Source of the DNA: Callaeas wilsoni
Lineage: Eukaryota > Chordata > Aves > Passeriformes > Callaeidae
Length of the DNA stretch: 64,000 nt
Direction of reading: 5' to 3'
Assembly: GCA_013398955.1 (NCBI GenBank)
Contig: VWPU01019207.1
Coordinates: 39,025 to 103,024 of the forward strand
Position numbers and translations under genes: made by a program. The notes under the pieces are model-generated. The model had not been told where the DNA came from. It made no database searches and worked only from the letters and a program-made list of their open reading frames with translations. Of this stretch, positions 28,085-41,162 are shown one piece after another. Position 1 is the stretch's first letter, and every line of letters begins with the position of its first letter.

Positions 28085-28116
28085 GGTGACCTGAGCACTC
28101 ACAGGCTCAGGTCACC
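28085..28116. repeat. Perfect 11-bp inverted repeat with 10-base loop
   Basis: Arms GGTGACCTGAG and CTCAGGTCACC match exactly. Each arm holds a nuclear-receptor half-site word (TGACCT / AGGTCA), everted with 16 bases between them. Function is unproven. Confidence 0.85.
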
Positions 28117-31100
28117 AGGCAGTGACAGGACCTGTCCTTCCAGACCAGCTGCTGGAGCTACCAAGTTTCTGGCCCAAAGTACAATACTCGTTAGCCCATA
28201 GGAAAGCACAAAGGCCATGGAACAGGCAGTAAGTAAAATGTTTCCTCAGCTGGGAAATTCTTTGTTGGTCTAATTGGAGTTTTGTTTATTTTCTGAAGAT
28301 AAGAGTTTATTGGTGTGGAGGTGGGCAATGGGAAGAGAAAGGGAATTACACACTGCTATTCCCATTTGTAAGCCTATCAAATTCTACTGGTTAGGCCCTT
28401 AGCTGTATAGGTATTGTACAGAAATTTATTGCACTGAGTAGTTGTGTGTGGCCTTATCTCTGCCAGTCTTTGCTTTCTTAATTATTCTCCAGCACAGCTC
28501 CACCCTAATTACTTCATTTTTCCAAGTTTTATCCAGATATTTAAAATTTTAAAATTTAAACTGGTATGTTAAAAAGAAATATATACAAAATAATTTATGA
28601 ACTGTTTTGAGGGCATATGGATATCTAAATAGCTGCCATTTTGTATTTAGTATTTTGAATATTTCTAATTACATCCTTAACAGCATCAGTTGTAAGAAAC
28701 AATTATAGACCAGAGGTATACTCATAATTATTATAAATTATCAAATTATCACTGGGCATCTCATGATCCTCCAAGAACTCTAAAACAGTTGTCAACATAA
28801 AACCAATATAAAACAAATACAGCTTATATGCAGCAAAAATATCAAAGTTCCCAACATCACTTTAGTTGGATGTTTGCTTAACTCCCTTCTCCACAAGGGT
28901 TTGAAGAAGGAAGGTGGCAAGTGCTTCTGCTAGCACTCTTTGCTGCTCTGCTTTGATTTTTAAGGAGTAAAGGGATTCCCAAAACACCATTAAATGAAAT
29001 CTTTCAACCGACAGCAGAGGTCAGAGGATTCCACACGTAGCTGTACCCATGGCACAACTACTTACTGCAGGTTTCAGAGGAAAGAGGCAGCTCTTGGCAA
29101 TACTTTTGCACCTTACAAGACCTTACAATTAAGATCTGCTTCTGAGGCATTCAAATTCAGCCTCTTCCGCCTCCAGATCTTACCTTTTTCACATTCCCTC
29201 ACACAGAAATCCCATAAGGTTGTACTTGATTCATTGCTGAATCAAAGCGTCTCATTCTGAAGAACTGCAGCTGTTCTGTGTCTATATGCTCCAAGAGCAT
29301 TTCAGCTGCATCTACACTACTCAGATAAACTAAACACATGCTTGATTCCTCTTTTCCACAGTTTAATTTGTCTCAGTCTTGTTATCAGACTAGAAGATCA
29401 CAAAGTAGTATGCTGGTATGGGTTATAGTACTATTCTCCTACAGCAAAACCAGAGAATTATGCTTGTATCTAAAACTTGAATTGTGGCCATTGATTATCA
29501 GGAACTGCAGCTTTACATACATCTGATGATGCAGAAAGTTTCAGTCTTATCATCAATATGGATCATTAAAGGTGGAGTTAGGAAATCCCCTTTGATTTTC
29601 TGCATTATTCTGTATTTGATGTACTCTTCTACATTTGGCTAAATAAGCTTGCTCAGCAAAAAAAATCAGTTTTTATCTGCTCTTTTACCTCTTTTATCCC
29701 AACTTTATTCCTTGTTGCTCTAACATATTCTATTACTAATTACTACATTACTGACTATTACTAATTACTATATTATGTAACTGGATTTCTCTGCCTCTTT
29801 GTAGGTCATTATTTTTTCCTAATAAAACAAATAAAATGAGTCTCAAGATACTTAGAGCTTTAAATGTGTGTCAGCTAGTTGTCAGTCTCTCTTTTACCTT
29901 TGTTCCTAAAGAAAGCCATAGTTTTTCACTGTTGCAACTCCTACATAAATCCAGCTCCCGTTAGTTTGCTGTCAGTGATCAGACATCTCTGTAATGGCTA
30001 ATACAGCCTGAGTTAATGGAAATCTCTCTTGATTCTACACTGATTTCACACTGATTGCAAACACTTCTGGGGTTCTATATACCAGAAGTACGTACTTCTC
30101 TCTTTTTTTCTCAGTAGCAACAAAGCTTTTTGACTCTCCTCAGCTGATCCACTGTGCCTGTTCTAATCACGGGGCAAGGAGAGAGGAATGACAGGATTTC
30201 TCACATCCTTCAATCCTAAATTTGTCAGCAGGAATTCCTGAATCTGAGCACTGGTGGGAATGGCCAGGGGAAGGAGCTGCTCAGCAAACATAGCACTACC
30301 AATTTGTTTGCCAGAAGAGCTAATGGTGGGAGTACCAAGCAGGCAGCAAGGCAGAGAGGTTCAGAGAGATTTGATGAGGTAGCTTGGGAAGTGACTCCAA
30401 TAGCCAGTCCTACAAAATGTGAACTATGTGAGTCCAGCACGTGGCTTGCTCAGCTCTCATCTTGGCCCTTCCCTCTCCACAGTACATCTTGCTTAACAAT
30501 TTAGAACCGGGAAGCTTAGTTCTTATGCAAAATAATAAACTAGTCAGAGAAAGCTTCTTGAGGAAAATTACACAAATCAGGCTGGTGTTGCAGAGGCACA
30601 GTATGGTAAATGGCTAATTTTGCCTCTGGTGGAACACTCTTGTGCTACGCGGGGTTTTTTCTTCATTTCCATAATTCAGGTTTTCCAGTATGTCAGCATC
30701 TAACCAGCACTGCAATTCAGACTTTAGCATATATCCTATTTAGTACAAGTTTACTAGTACTCAATAAGCAGAAGTAAATAGTTGTTCCAATACCAGAAAT
30801 TAATTTACCTAATCCTTAGTGCCTACAATGTTTTTCTCTCATCTGCTCAGCTATAAATATTTATATGAAAATTAATATATTACTTGCTTTCCATATGTCT
30901 GTCCTGAAACCAGACCTCAGCAGCTTCTCAAAGAAGTTATTTAAGGAAATAACTCTTTTGCACCCTGCTAAACTAACGTATACAAGATATTGTGGAAGCA
31001 GACTAATTATTGTTCCAAAAATAATGAGGCATGTATAAGAATAATAGAAATACAATCTTTACCAGTCATGAGGAAAAAATATAGGAGAGAATCAATTTCA

Positions 31101-33539
31101 TATTTCAGCAGGTTCTAATAACACTGAGGTCTGGAATTAAACTTTTCCCACAAAATTATTAATGTATGACTATGCACCACAGAAGGGTATGTGCCTTCCT
31201 CTAAACCCTCTAGTACTGACTTCCAGAGGTAGAACAAAGCTAGAGAGATATAATAAGGGATGCCTATTTTAATATTTGAATATTTAATAGAACTTTGACT
31301 TTTATAGCTTTTGCTTTCTCAGCAAGGAAGGATATTGGATATTTTTTCTTAACTCAAAGTAATCAAGAGGGACATAAAGATTCTGTTGACCTGTTGACAT
31401 CTATTTAAAGAATGAAATAGAACAGAAAAGGTAAAAGAAAATTCTATGTGCTGGCTTTCCTGAATGTGGCTTAATGCCTACTTAATGACATCTTTCTCAG
31501 GCGTGGCACTCGTGAGTGCCTGCTTGTGCCAGTTGAGAAGTCTAAAGAAATCAAAGTCACTCTATACTGTACAGAACATTTCAGTCGGCATTTGACATAC
31601 GTGTTTCAGTTCATGGTTCCAAAAGAATTTTTATAGAAACCAGGCAGATAAATTGTACTTATTTTCTGTCTCTAGATAATATAAGAACTTAATTAAGGGG
31701 AATTGAAGCAGTGGCAGTAAAAAAGTGAAGACAGAACTCTCCTACAGCTTATGAGAATTATGGTTCTCACATGGCTTTGAAACTACACAATTTTAAGAAT
31801 GCATGTTGAATTAATACATATATACGGACATTCAGTGTCTAGTTCCACAGGTTCATTGATAGAATAAAAAACTCATTTTCAAGTACTGAAACTACACTTA
31901 AGCAGAAGAGTAAATTAACTGTTTATTTCTGGAGACATTGTTTGATGTGTGCAATAAATAAACCATCATATTCATAAAATAATTCCATTTAGAATTTTCC
32001 TCTTTAATACATTCCAATAATACTGAAGAAAAATTTCAATTAAAAAGATAAAAGATGTAGAGTGAGGCCCAATAATATGGTGTGGGTGAAATGCAAAAAC
32101 AAGGGTAGTAAATACTTCCTTAGGTAGTTATGTTCTATCTAACTCCTTTACACGAGAACCAATTTAATCTGCACCAGTCCTACTTCTGACTCAAATTTCG
32201 GTTAAGCATTGAGGGAGCAGGAAAATCAGCAGATGAAGTCTGGTTATACATACAATACATAAAGTCATATTTTTGTGGTACATACAATCACAACACTTAC
32301 GATAAGGTCCACTCACAGTATTACGCTCATCTCTAACAGGTAACACCTTTCAAAGCCAACAATATAGAAATACTTTGTCATAAGTGTCAAAATAAAAGAA
32401 ACGTCTAAACACGACAGTATCCAAGTCCCTCTTACACATTAATAAACATTCCTATGTCTTGTGTAGTTAAAACTACATTTGCAAAATACCCAAATAACCA
32501 TGCAGCACACCTACAGAGTTTTAGTGTCTTAAGCCATTTTCACGGTCTTGGTTTTGTCAATTCTATTTTCATTAACAGGGCTTTCCATTTGGAAACAGAC
32601 TTTGCTAAAGCTCTTCTAGTTTCCCACACTGAAACGTATATTCTAGAAAGTAATTATATGAAGTGTATTAGTCTACATTATCTGCAAAACTAATAATTAA
32701 TTATAATAATTAATAATTAATGAACTTGATGATTTATTTGCATTCAAATACTTAATGTCTCATTTTACAGTAGCTTTACCAATTCTGGGAGCAAGGAAAA
32801 ACAACCTGGAAATAAAAGTCTAAAGCAGTTTTCTCTTCCTCAGCCAGGTTTTATAGGTCAGAAGTCTCGTGTTTTCCACTTAAAATGCGACCTCAATTAA
32901 TGAAGTCTTTTAGAGGACACTAAATTATTTTTGTATAATAGAAATTTAAATTGAAAACATCTTGATTATTTTAATTAACACACGCTATATGACATGACCC
33001 TGCTCCAGATAGCAGGAAATTTTGGATATTATATTTAAGGTTATACTACTATGTAGAGATTCAGATTCTTGATGATCTGCCACAGCTGGGCAGAAAGCTT
33101 TTGTTGGTGTATAAAACACTTTCCCAGGTGCTAAAAAGCCACTATTAAACTAAGTAACACTGCATCTTCCAGTTTTCAATAGATCAGGATAACTCTCTGT
33201 TCAACTATATGAAAGCCATGAACAAGTTTCAATAGCTCTCTTTCCATCTGCCACTCAATAAATATCTTTTTTCCTTCTCTGAGTTTTTAAATCATGGCAC
33301 TATTGTTCATTCTGATAGACAATTACACTGTTTCTTTCATTTGCTTTAACTTATCCTTCTTAAATTTTAATAATCAAGAACACTGCGTGTTAAGAGTTTC
33401 GCTGCACATTTCCAAAATTTTATTATAGACACACAAGAAACTTTTACTGAAGAAACAACCTGGCACTCATCTATTACTTTCTAATAGGATGTTGGATATT
33501 TCAGTTTAGCATATTTTGTTGCTTTTCAAAACAAAACTC

Positions 33540-33546
33540 CCTTGCC
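33540..33546 (-). other. RIMS2: Non-canonical GC splice donor (AAG|GCAAGG)
   Basis: The exon end is fixed by protein homology (DYHSK followed by YRSG in phase 0), and the intron begins GCAAGG rather than GTAAGG. Apart from the C at position +2 it fits the U1-pairing consensus well, as usual for GC-AG introns. The nearest downstream GT (GGGA|GTTTTG) would leave the frame in the wrong phase for the next exon. Failure to splice would read 14 more codons to a stop near 33501. Confidence 0.8.
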
Positions 33547-33646
33547 TTAGAATGATAATCTTGTTCCAGCCTGGAATCTGATCCTGCTACCTGTTTGTAC
33601 TTGCTCATTTTCATTTGGCGGTTCCTTTCTTCTACATCCATTGCAC
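33546..33646 (-). CDS. RIMS2: RIMS2 exon, 101 nt (AMDVEERNRQ... DYHSK)
   Basis: Seen: minus-strand GTTAACAG acceptor, then GT completing a split codon, 33 full codons, and an end at AAG. The peptide runs AMDVEERNRQMKM to RLEQDYHSK and includes KYKQVAGSD. It is nearly identical to mammalian RIM2 (AMDIEERNRQMKLNKYKQ... as remembered). It enters in phase 1 and leaves in phase 0. Mammalian RIM2 continues DYHSK-YRSG, and YRSG opens the exon at 13673-13845, so the exon must end after AAG. The next intron bases are GCAAGG, a GC donor. Role: part of the charged, flexible linker before C2B. The first residues are where optional upstream exons join. Confidence 0.95.
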
Positions 33647-36600
33647 CTGTTAAGTTAAAAACAGAAGAAAAAAAGAAAATAAATACACAATCAGTCATCA
33701 ATTCCAAGGTTAAAATTATGCTCATGAGAGTTTTAACAGAAAGAGATGAAATTTGATTTACTTAAATTCAGTGCATATAATTTTAGTTCCTGAATTACAG
33801 TTTTGCAGAAAACCCAAAAGTTGTCAGAGGAGCAAAACAGCAGATAAGGATTTCAGCAGAATCTTAATAAGTGTTGTATCATCTACACAATTCAAATGAA
33901 ACCAACTTTGTGAAAAAAAATCAGTATCAATGAAACACAATGTTTCCATGGAATACAATTAAACTATTTTAAGAATATTCAAGAGAAATTGAGTCTTTTA
34001 TTTAATACAGAGGAATGCAAAGATAACCTGCTTATTTTGGGTAGAGATTCTGGTTCTGCATTTATTATAGTCTGACATATCAAATTAATAATCGAGTAAC
34101 AACTACAGACTAGCAGACCTTCCATTTACTATTTCAGTATATTCTTAGTATGCTCAAAAAAGTCAAAGAATGACTAAAGGAATCTTAAAGAGCCACCCAG
34201 TGGCATCACTGTATTACATTCTAATGAAACACAGCTTCCAGAACAATTTCAGGATTCACTCTTCTTGGATAAAATACGTGGTTAGTTTCAGTCAGGGATG
34301 GAGTCTCACTGCGTGATTCAGGCAGTAGCTGGTTTCAAAAAACTGGTACTGCAATACCACGATTTACAGTGTAAAATAATATAGAAGTAAGTGCCAAAGC
34401 TGAAGTGGAAGACTGAGAAATAGAAAAATGAGAGGAAGACAGCTCAAAAAAGATTTTCAAACAAAATATAATTAGCTATTGTACACATACAACTTTGATT
34501 CTTTTCCACTTTAACCTCATATCAGTCAAGAATAAATCATTATCCACAAAATGCTAAAAAGCATTAATTTTGACTGATATTTGTCTTAAACTACCCATAA
34601 TTTTAATGCAAAAGTTGTCTAGGATTAAAATTTCAGAATCCCATTAATCATAAATAGAAGTTTCGGTACATTTTATGTATTGAGCAATATGGACCGTGTT
34701 TATGGACCTGAGATGGGAATATTAGATTCCAGTGTACTACAGAAACCTGATTTAAACTCTAAACCTCAGTTGTAAGTCATAATCTAACAGCAAAGTGGGG
34801 GTCTGCACAGAACCTGGGCCTCTCAGCTTTGTATTTTCTTTCTTGGGAACAATAGGGGTAGTAGCACATACTATGAGAGCTGCCAGGCACATGTTGTGGC
34901 ACTTCATAGGAAATCTGGAAGGAGAGGAGGTGAAAGAAAGTGGGAATGCAAAAACACTAAGCTGTTCTGTTCTTTATAAACACTCTGGCTTCTAGTTTTT
35001 GTATTCTAACTCTCTATCTTTACTCCCTACAACAACATGAAATAGAAGACTTCATCAAAAAATCTAAGAGAAATTAAAACTAAGAAAAATTAATGAGAAA
35101 GAATAAATGGTGTTTTATAGGGAGAAATAAAATGAAAAAGAGAGCAGCAGATGAAAAATTCTAAAATAAAATACAGTTAGTTTTTCCTATCATAATTTTC
35201 CTCAACCATTATAGAACCCATAGCAGTGTTTGTCAATTTATCATTAAGATGAAGTGACTTTTTTAGGATATAGTTTTAAAAGCTCTAAAGATTTCTTTTT
35301 TCTCTTGAAAACAAAAACTTTACACTGGAAAATTATATTTTCTTTTTACAATGACAGAAGTAATACATACTTTTTTTGAAGTAAAATACTCCAGCCTCCT
35401 CTCAAAGAAAGAAATCAACTTTTTCTGAAATCATAATATTCTGCAAATCTTCTTGTCATTTTTCAGTAAGGTAAGAAAGGAGATATTTTTCACAAAATGG
35501 GACATTTTTTCAATTTTTCTTATGTTTCATTATGAAATCATGGCATGTGTTCTTTGTCTTCAGACATTCTGCCAAACTTCAGGAAATTGCAAGTGAAGAA
35601 ATAAAAATTCTTAAGCATAAATTAGAAATTTCACAATTACTTGAGAAAATATTCATTCTTATCTATGACCAGTTGGCAAAGTGAAAGTTAGATTTCCACA
35701 AATCCAATTGCCTATGATATGGACAAAATATGCCACTCAAAAGGGGAGCATAACATATAAGGCCTTGGTGTGAGTCCTCTGCAACAAAACAAGCAAAATT
35801 TGTAGCTTATTTTTTCTCAAGAGAAAAACAAGACAAAAAAATTTGGGAAAAAAATTTTAATTCCCATAAAATCTTATTAAAGGAAAATCTAACTTCCTTC
35901 GTATTTTTGAAACTGTCTTTAACAAGTGAGCGAACTCAGTTGTGTGCAAAAAGAAGAAAGCCCGAGGGCAGTGTGAAGTTCATAATGCAGAAGCCAGCTC
36001 TGGTTGCACTGTCCATGGAGCTGACACGCAGAGTGAGTGCAGGGTAACTGCCTGCCCCGGGCTGGCCTCCCTGTAACTTCAGCCAGACGCAGCTGTGACC
36101 TGCAGGGGAGCAGGAAAGGCTGAGAGAGTCAGGCACTCCCCATTCCCCCGGTCCAGCATGAAAGCATGTCACACCAAGTGGTGGGAATGCAGGGCTATCA
36201 TCACCTCCACTTCTGCGGCCAAAGCTCTGCTTAGCTGACACCTGTGTGGGAGGGTTTGGCAGGAGCAGAAAATACTTCTGGAGACTACAGTAACCATCTG
36301 GGTGCATCAGAAGCTTCAGCTTTTAACATGAGTTTGGTCACCAAGGCAGAACATCAGTCCTATCCTAAGGACTCTGCTGCAGTCAGGAGCTGTTCATGGA
36401 GCATGTGTCAACAAACCAGAACTAACCTGAATCTAACCATTAGTTATCAACAGCGGTTAAAATGTAGGAGCATAAGCTTTCACACACCTGAATCACTCAA
36501 GGGCTGACTGAGCCCTTGTGTTATTAGATCCTCAGCTAGAGCCCAGCACAACACATTTTCAGGACTATAAAGACTGACAATAGAAAAGTTAAAGCTGCTT

Positions 36601-38657
36601 CTGATATACTGATGTACTGCCACAATGCACCAAAAGTGTATGCAGCCAAATTTTGGCCAGGTAAAATGAGTTCATTTCTGCCCAAACATCCTTCTAGAAT
36701 TTTGCTTATAAACAGTAGTCATGCCTCCAACAGAAATATCCAATGAGACACTCAAATTCCAGCCATACGAACACAAAAAATTAAGACTGAAGGGAAGAAC
36801 AAAGCCTGGTGCTGCTCACCAGACATAACTGGGGTCATTGCACCGTAGGCAACGTTCTGGAGTTTGCTTATTTTGAACTCTCTAACATTAAAAGCCCATG
36901 GCCTGAAGGTTAGTCCAGAGGGGTTTTCATGGGCACAAGGAAATTCCTGGCTGACAGACACAACTGCTGATTCATTACCAGCCATTCCCCATATTTTTGG
37001 AAGAGAGTGTGCTGAGGGAAAGTAATATAACTACAGAGCAAAGACTCCTGGAATGCCGGAGTGAGGCACAGAAGTACTGTGCAGTACAGCCCTGTAATCA
37101 CTCAGATCCACAAAGACTGCAGTGAGAGCCTGTAAACCCTAGGCCACATGAATTTGACCTTTTTTTTAATCTATGGAAATGTAACCATTAGACAATGAAC
37201 TATAATTTCAATTTAGCTATAGGATGTTTTGTAACAAAAAAAAGAGAAATTTCTCAAGACACAGACAAAAGGGTGCCTGGAGGCTGTGGGAGAAAATCAG
37301 AAGAAAAGACCCCCAGATGCTGCAGGCAGGATTGGATGAGCAGAAGTGCAATCAGAAAACGAAGCCACCTAAAGAGACTATAAAATCCAGTAACAAGCAA
37401 CAGGCAGGGCCCCAATTAAGAGGCATCCAGCTTGAGCTGTAACTACTACTGCCTATTAAACATAGTAAAAAAGGAACTCTGCTTGATTCTTTTATTGAAG
37501 TGGAAGCTAGGGATAAGCCCTATTGAGATAAGATCCACAAAATTCCTACCATGGTGTAGGTGGTGGCTATATAATTCCATTCCTACAACAGGACTCAGGA
37601 CAGGCACTAAAATCACTGCTTCTGCTTCAAATAAAAAAGCATTATTTTCATGTTTTAGCTTGAAATAAGCTAAAGTGAAATAAGATAAGATTCAGTTACT
37701 TCACCACTAAAGTGAAGGGCTGTAATCAATGATTTGGTTAATACCTCATTTTCCTAACCTCAGCAGCTCACTGAGTCACAATTTTACAAGGAAATAAGCA
37801 AACACTGAATTCAGCCGAGAGCTAAAGACTGTAATTTGTTCTTCAGGTCAAATACTGGCTACTCTCTAGGGTAAGACTCTTCAGCTGATAGCCTGTGATC
37901 CACACCAGAGACAAAAGGGACAACAAACTGGCCTTATCATCCAGCTCAGCCTAAGGCAAACCTATCTGGTTAAAAATCAAAATAGAACCAGCTGAGACCT
38001 CCGCTCTTTCATTCTTTCTTTCATTGTCTTCTCCAGTGGGAATTATTAAACCATTCTAGTTCCTATAGATGCTGGTGATGGTAATCCTATACCAGGATCT
38101 GAGTTTGGAGGAGGAGTTTGCTGTACAGTGAGGCTTCTGTGGCACAGAGTTCAAGGGAATCTGGTATGGAAGAAGAGTGAAGTTTCTCTCACAATATTAG
38201 AATAGATTTAATTTTGGATACATATGGACAAAAGGGACACAAAATTTGGGAGGCACAGTCACTAAGGCATGGGGAAAAAACTCATGAGTGGACTAAAGTA
38301 ACACTGATATTTTGGAAATCAGAAACCTGTAATAGAGCAGAAAAACGTGTGCAGGTGAGCATGCTCTGTGTCTGGAGAGGGGAGGACAGAACAGAAGTCT
38401 TAAAGTGTATGACATCTGCCTTTAGGTGATTCTGGTCTCTTTCTTCCCATTTCTCGCCCTTATTTGACACCCTTAAAATAGCAAAGGAAATACATTTGGA
38501 AAAACCCTTTCTTAGGTTCCATTTCCTAGTGCCTATTTTGAAATCCCCAAAATACATCAAAATTGCACTCCAACTCTTTGCTACATATTTGCTTAAGCAT
38601 AGCAGATCAAAGAATTTAAGGGAAAAACACAAAAATATTTTTAATAAGTCACCCTAC
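33647..38657 (-). other. RIMS2: RIMS2 intron, about 5.0 kb
   Basis: AT-rich intron without a recognised element. A GC-richer block at about 35.94-36.30 kb contains a 123-codon minus-strand open frame whose composition and lack of motifs suggest chance. Nothing else is identifiable. Confidence 0.65.
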
Positions 38658-38693
38658 CTGTATCCCCATTCTCTGGATCTGTTTTCTTTTCTT
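38658..38693 (-). CDS. RIMS2: RIMS2 candidate microexon, 36 nt, phase 1-1
   Basis: Seen: minus-strand TTTGTTTGTAG acceptor, 36 bases, then ATACAG|GTAGGG donor. In the phase required by the flanking RIMS2 exons it encodes a split first codon, then EKKTDPENGDT, and leaves G to form glycine with the next exon: GDTG-AMDVEER. It is 3n and symmetric, and like the 90-nt and 33-nt exons it starts AAG and ends with G. All three would insert at the same protein position, just before AMDVEER. Homology was not recognised; a chance splice-site pair is possible in 30 kb, but the correct phase and good sites lower that chance. Confidence 0.5.
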
Positions 38694-40506
38694 CTACAAA
38701 CAAATGAAAGCGATATGTAAAGCAAAAAGAGGGGGAGAGAAAAAAATGCAGAAATAATAATAAAAGTAATATAAAAATGCATTAAAAAGGAAAAAAATTA
38801 ACAAAACTCACCAAATTAATATAACTTGAAGAATTTAGTCAACCAACCAAGTATGGTGCTCTAAATCTAGAGGCATATTCACTGCATGCTAGTGTATACA
38901 TTTATGTACTCTCGTCGAACATTTACTGAAGGGAACCCACGGATATTTTGTGCACTTCCAGAATCATTAACACACTCAATAAAGAGAGAGCAAGGCAGGT
39001 GTCAGATAGATTTACTTTACAGTTTCCTTGATTGGGATGACACAAAAATAGAAGTAAAAAAAATTTGCTTGTGCTGTATGTTCTATGCAGTGCACTCACG
39101 AGATACAGTCTAATGGTTCAGGCATAAAAATTGAACGTGTCAGAATGGGTTTTGGCAATTACTTTCAATCTTCATTGGTTTAATCAATTCTCATAGCTTC
39201 TACAGGTTAAAAGGTCTAATAATGATATTACTGTAACTTGTCTTAGAGTTAAAAATTATGAAGAATAAAAGACACTAACATCAATACTCAGAATCCAGTT
39301 CATGCACATAAACTCAGCTGACTGACGCCAACAAATACTCTGAATACATATCAAAGGTTGTAAATGGCTCAGGGCATTCGTCTGTCACAAAGAAATGAAA
39401 ATACATTGGATCCTTATCAAATAATTTGGCAGCCCATAAATAATCTGAAGTCCAGTTTTGGTAAATAATGTGAAAGAATTTTAAGTCAAATGAAATTTAC
39501 TTTAATTAGAAATAAATTAACTTTGAAATAAATTCTGTTTCCTTTTCAAAATTATGTTAAATTCAATTAAAACAATCCCATGAATATGGAGAAATAGCCC
39601 CCAAGCTACACACCAAAAATAGTATGCATTACTAGAACTAAATATTTTTCCAGAATTGTTGGTTATTGAGGATTGCTCACAAAATTATGATCTAATTTAC
39701 AGCACACAGATTGAAGAGGGAAACAGAAGGAAATACCATTTTGTAGGTGGGTATCAAAGCAGAGGATGAAGTCAAACTCAGAGAGAAATCATACTCAAGC
39801 AAGGTAGAATTGTAAGAAAGTAAAATATGCTCCTGAAGAGAGCATAAATAATATGCTACACTTCAACGCAATCTGGCTTCCTGTCATGTGCGGGATCAAG
39901 ATTATTGTTCTGCTGGCAATTTCTAGTGGAACTATTAGGCAAATTAATGGGAAACAGATATGGCAGGTCATAAACCTACACTTTCAGAAATCAGTGGGTA
40001 CTAAATCAGTTCCTGGAACTCCTCTCATTCCCCGACCTTTCCTGCCCCATACTCTATACTCTATACCATTTTTAAATAAGGCTTCTTGCATTCTTCTGAG
40101 TTGGCCTTTGCACAGCCTGGCCTTACTATCTATGTGGGCTGTGAATAGTGCTAGGAAAATAGCAGAGAATTGTAGTTTTGTTTGCTTTTCAACCCTTCAA
40201 TTTTTTTATTTTTCTTTTAGGTTTAAATTGCTGTCACCAATATAAAGTCTACAAATACAATGTCTTCAACTGTTGCATTACTTTCTAAAGCAGAAAGCAA
40301 TTTGATAGCAATACCACTGATCCAACATAATGCACAATAAAGGAAAGTGAATTGAGTTATTAAAACACCCGTGAGCTTGAGCTGAGAGAATGATGACATT
40401 TCTAAGTTAGTCCATAGGCATAGTGAAAAGAAATCTTTACTTTGCCTAAATATTATCTTAATACAGAAATCTCATACTATAAAGGTTAATTAATTTTTTA
40501 AGATGC

Positions 40507-41162
40507 TGTCTTGGGGTGATTCTATGACCATACTGTATTCCCCATCGCCTGCTTGATTTCTAGTGTACCTTTAAATTGCAAAGGGAGAGAGAGAAGCCGA
40601 GAGAACTCTTCAAAGTGGCTAGCATTACCTTGCATCTAGAATGTTTTGCATTCTTTTCTCTCCTGATTCTGACAACATTTGTTGGTTAGAGGACTTTTGC
40701 TCTCTAGTTTCTTCGGTTTTCGGCAGAGAAGGGACTGTGATCTGCCTCAGCGGCTTCTGTTCCTTTTCGGACTGTTTTTGGCTTGCTTTTCATCTGAGAC
40801 CAGCTCCCATCTCCGGACCTGCTCGGCGGGACCCTCCAAGGGGGCTCGTCGGACCCTGCCTGGCCGGCCCGGCCCAGCTCAGAACTGCAGGTTTTACCTA
40901 CAGAAAGAACTCTAAAATCCATTGTCCTCTTTTAGGGGATGGGGGAGGGGGTTTCAATATTCTTTTTCTTTTTGCCCCGTGACAGCGGGGGGCTCTGCTT
41001 GTTAAATAAATAGTTTTTTTCACTTTCATTTGAGAAATTATTTTCCCGAACCCGTGGGGGAGGTGCTGCCGGGGCCTGCTTGCCTGGCAGGCAGGAGAGA
41101 GAGGGAGAGAGAGACGCCCCTCTCGGGTTGTTTCCTCCTGGATTTGTGTCCAAACCCACACA
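40507..41162 (+). mobile_element. Solo LTR of an endogenous retrovirus
   Basis: A 656-bp block much richer in G+C than its surroundings, starting TGTCTTGGGG and ending CCCACACA (TG...CA ends). A poly(A) signal (AATAAA near 41006) sits in a T/G-rich setting about two-thirds along, as expected for R. Flanks GATGC (40502-40506) and AATGC (41163-41167) fit a 5-bp target duplication with one mismatch, the size usual for ERVL-like elements. No gag, pol or env sequence lies beside it, so this is the product of LTR-LTR recombination. Orientation is opposite to RIMS2. The family was not identified. Confidence 0.75.

Larger units (their letters stand above)
13846..33545 (-). other. RIMS2: RIMS2 intron, about 19.7 kb, GC-AG type, with two CR1 copies
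   Basis: Begins with a GC donor and ends with a strong pyrimidine tract and TGCAG acceptor. It carries CR1 fragments at 20300-20755 and 25868-26233, both antisense to RIMS2. Also present are a perfect hairpin at 28085-28116, a CpG-rich island at about 15.95-16.23 kb, GC-richer unassigned stretches at 17.57-17.85 and 25.64-25.86 kb, a possible degenerate coding fragment near 19.24-19.48 kb and a candidate poison exon at 16709-16770. The remainder is AT-rich with no identified genes. Confidence 0.75.

Noticed and set aside
29171..29262. Strong donor (AAAAAG|GTAAGA) with an acceptor-like TTCTTCAG upstream on the minus strand
   Set aside because: All three frames from that acceptor hit a stop. 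A nearer acceptor leaves non-matching phases.
35936..36307. 123-codon minus-strand open frame in a GC-richer block
   Set aside because: No homology recognised, no splice structure compatible with RIMS2 phase 1, and no conserved motif.
39853..40245. 130-codon plus-strand open frame beside the solo LTR
   Set aside because: No recognisable domain, no codon-like regularity, AT-rich hydrophobic translation and no supporting context. Length is within chance for 64 kb read in six frames.
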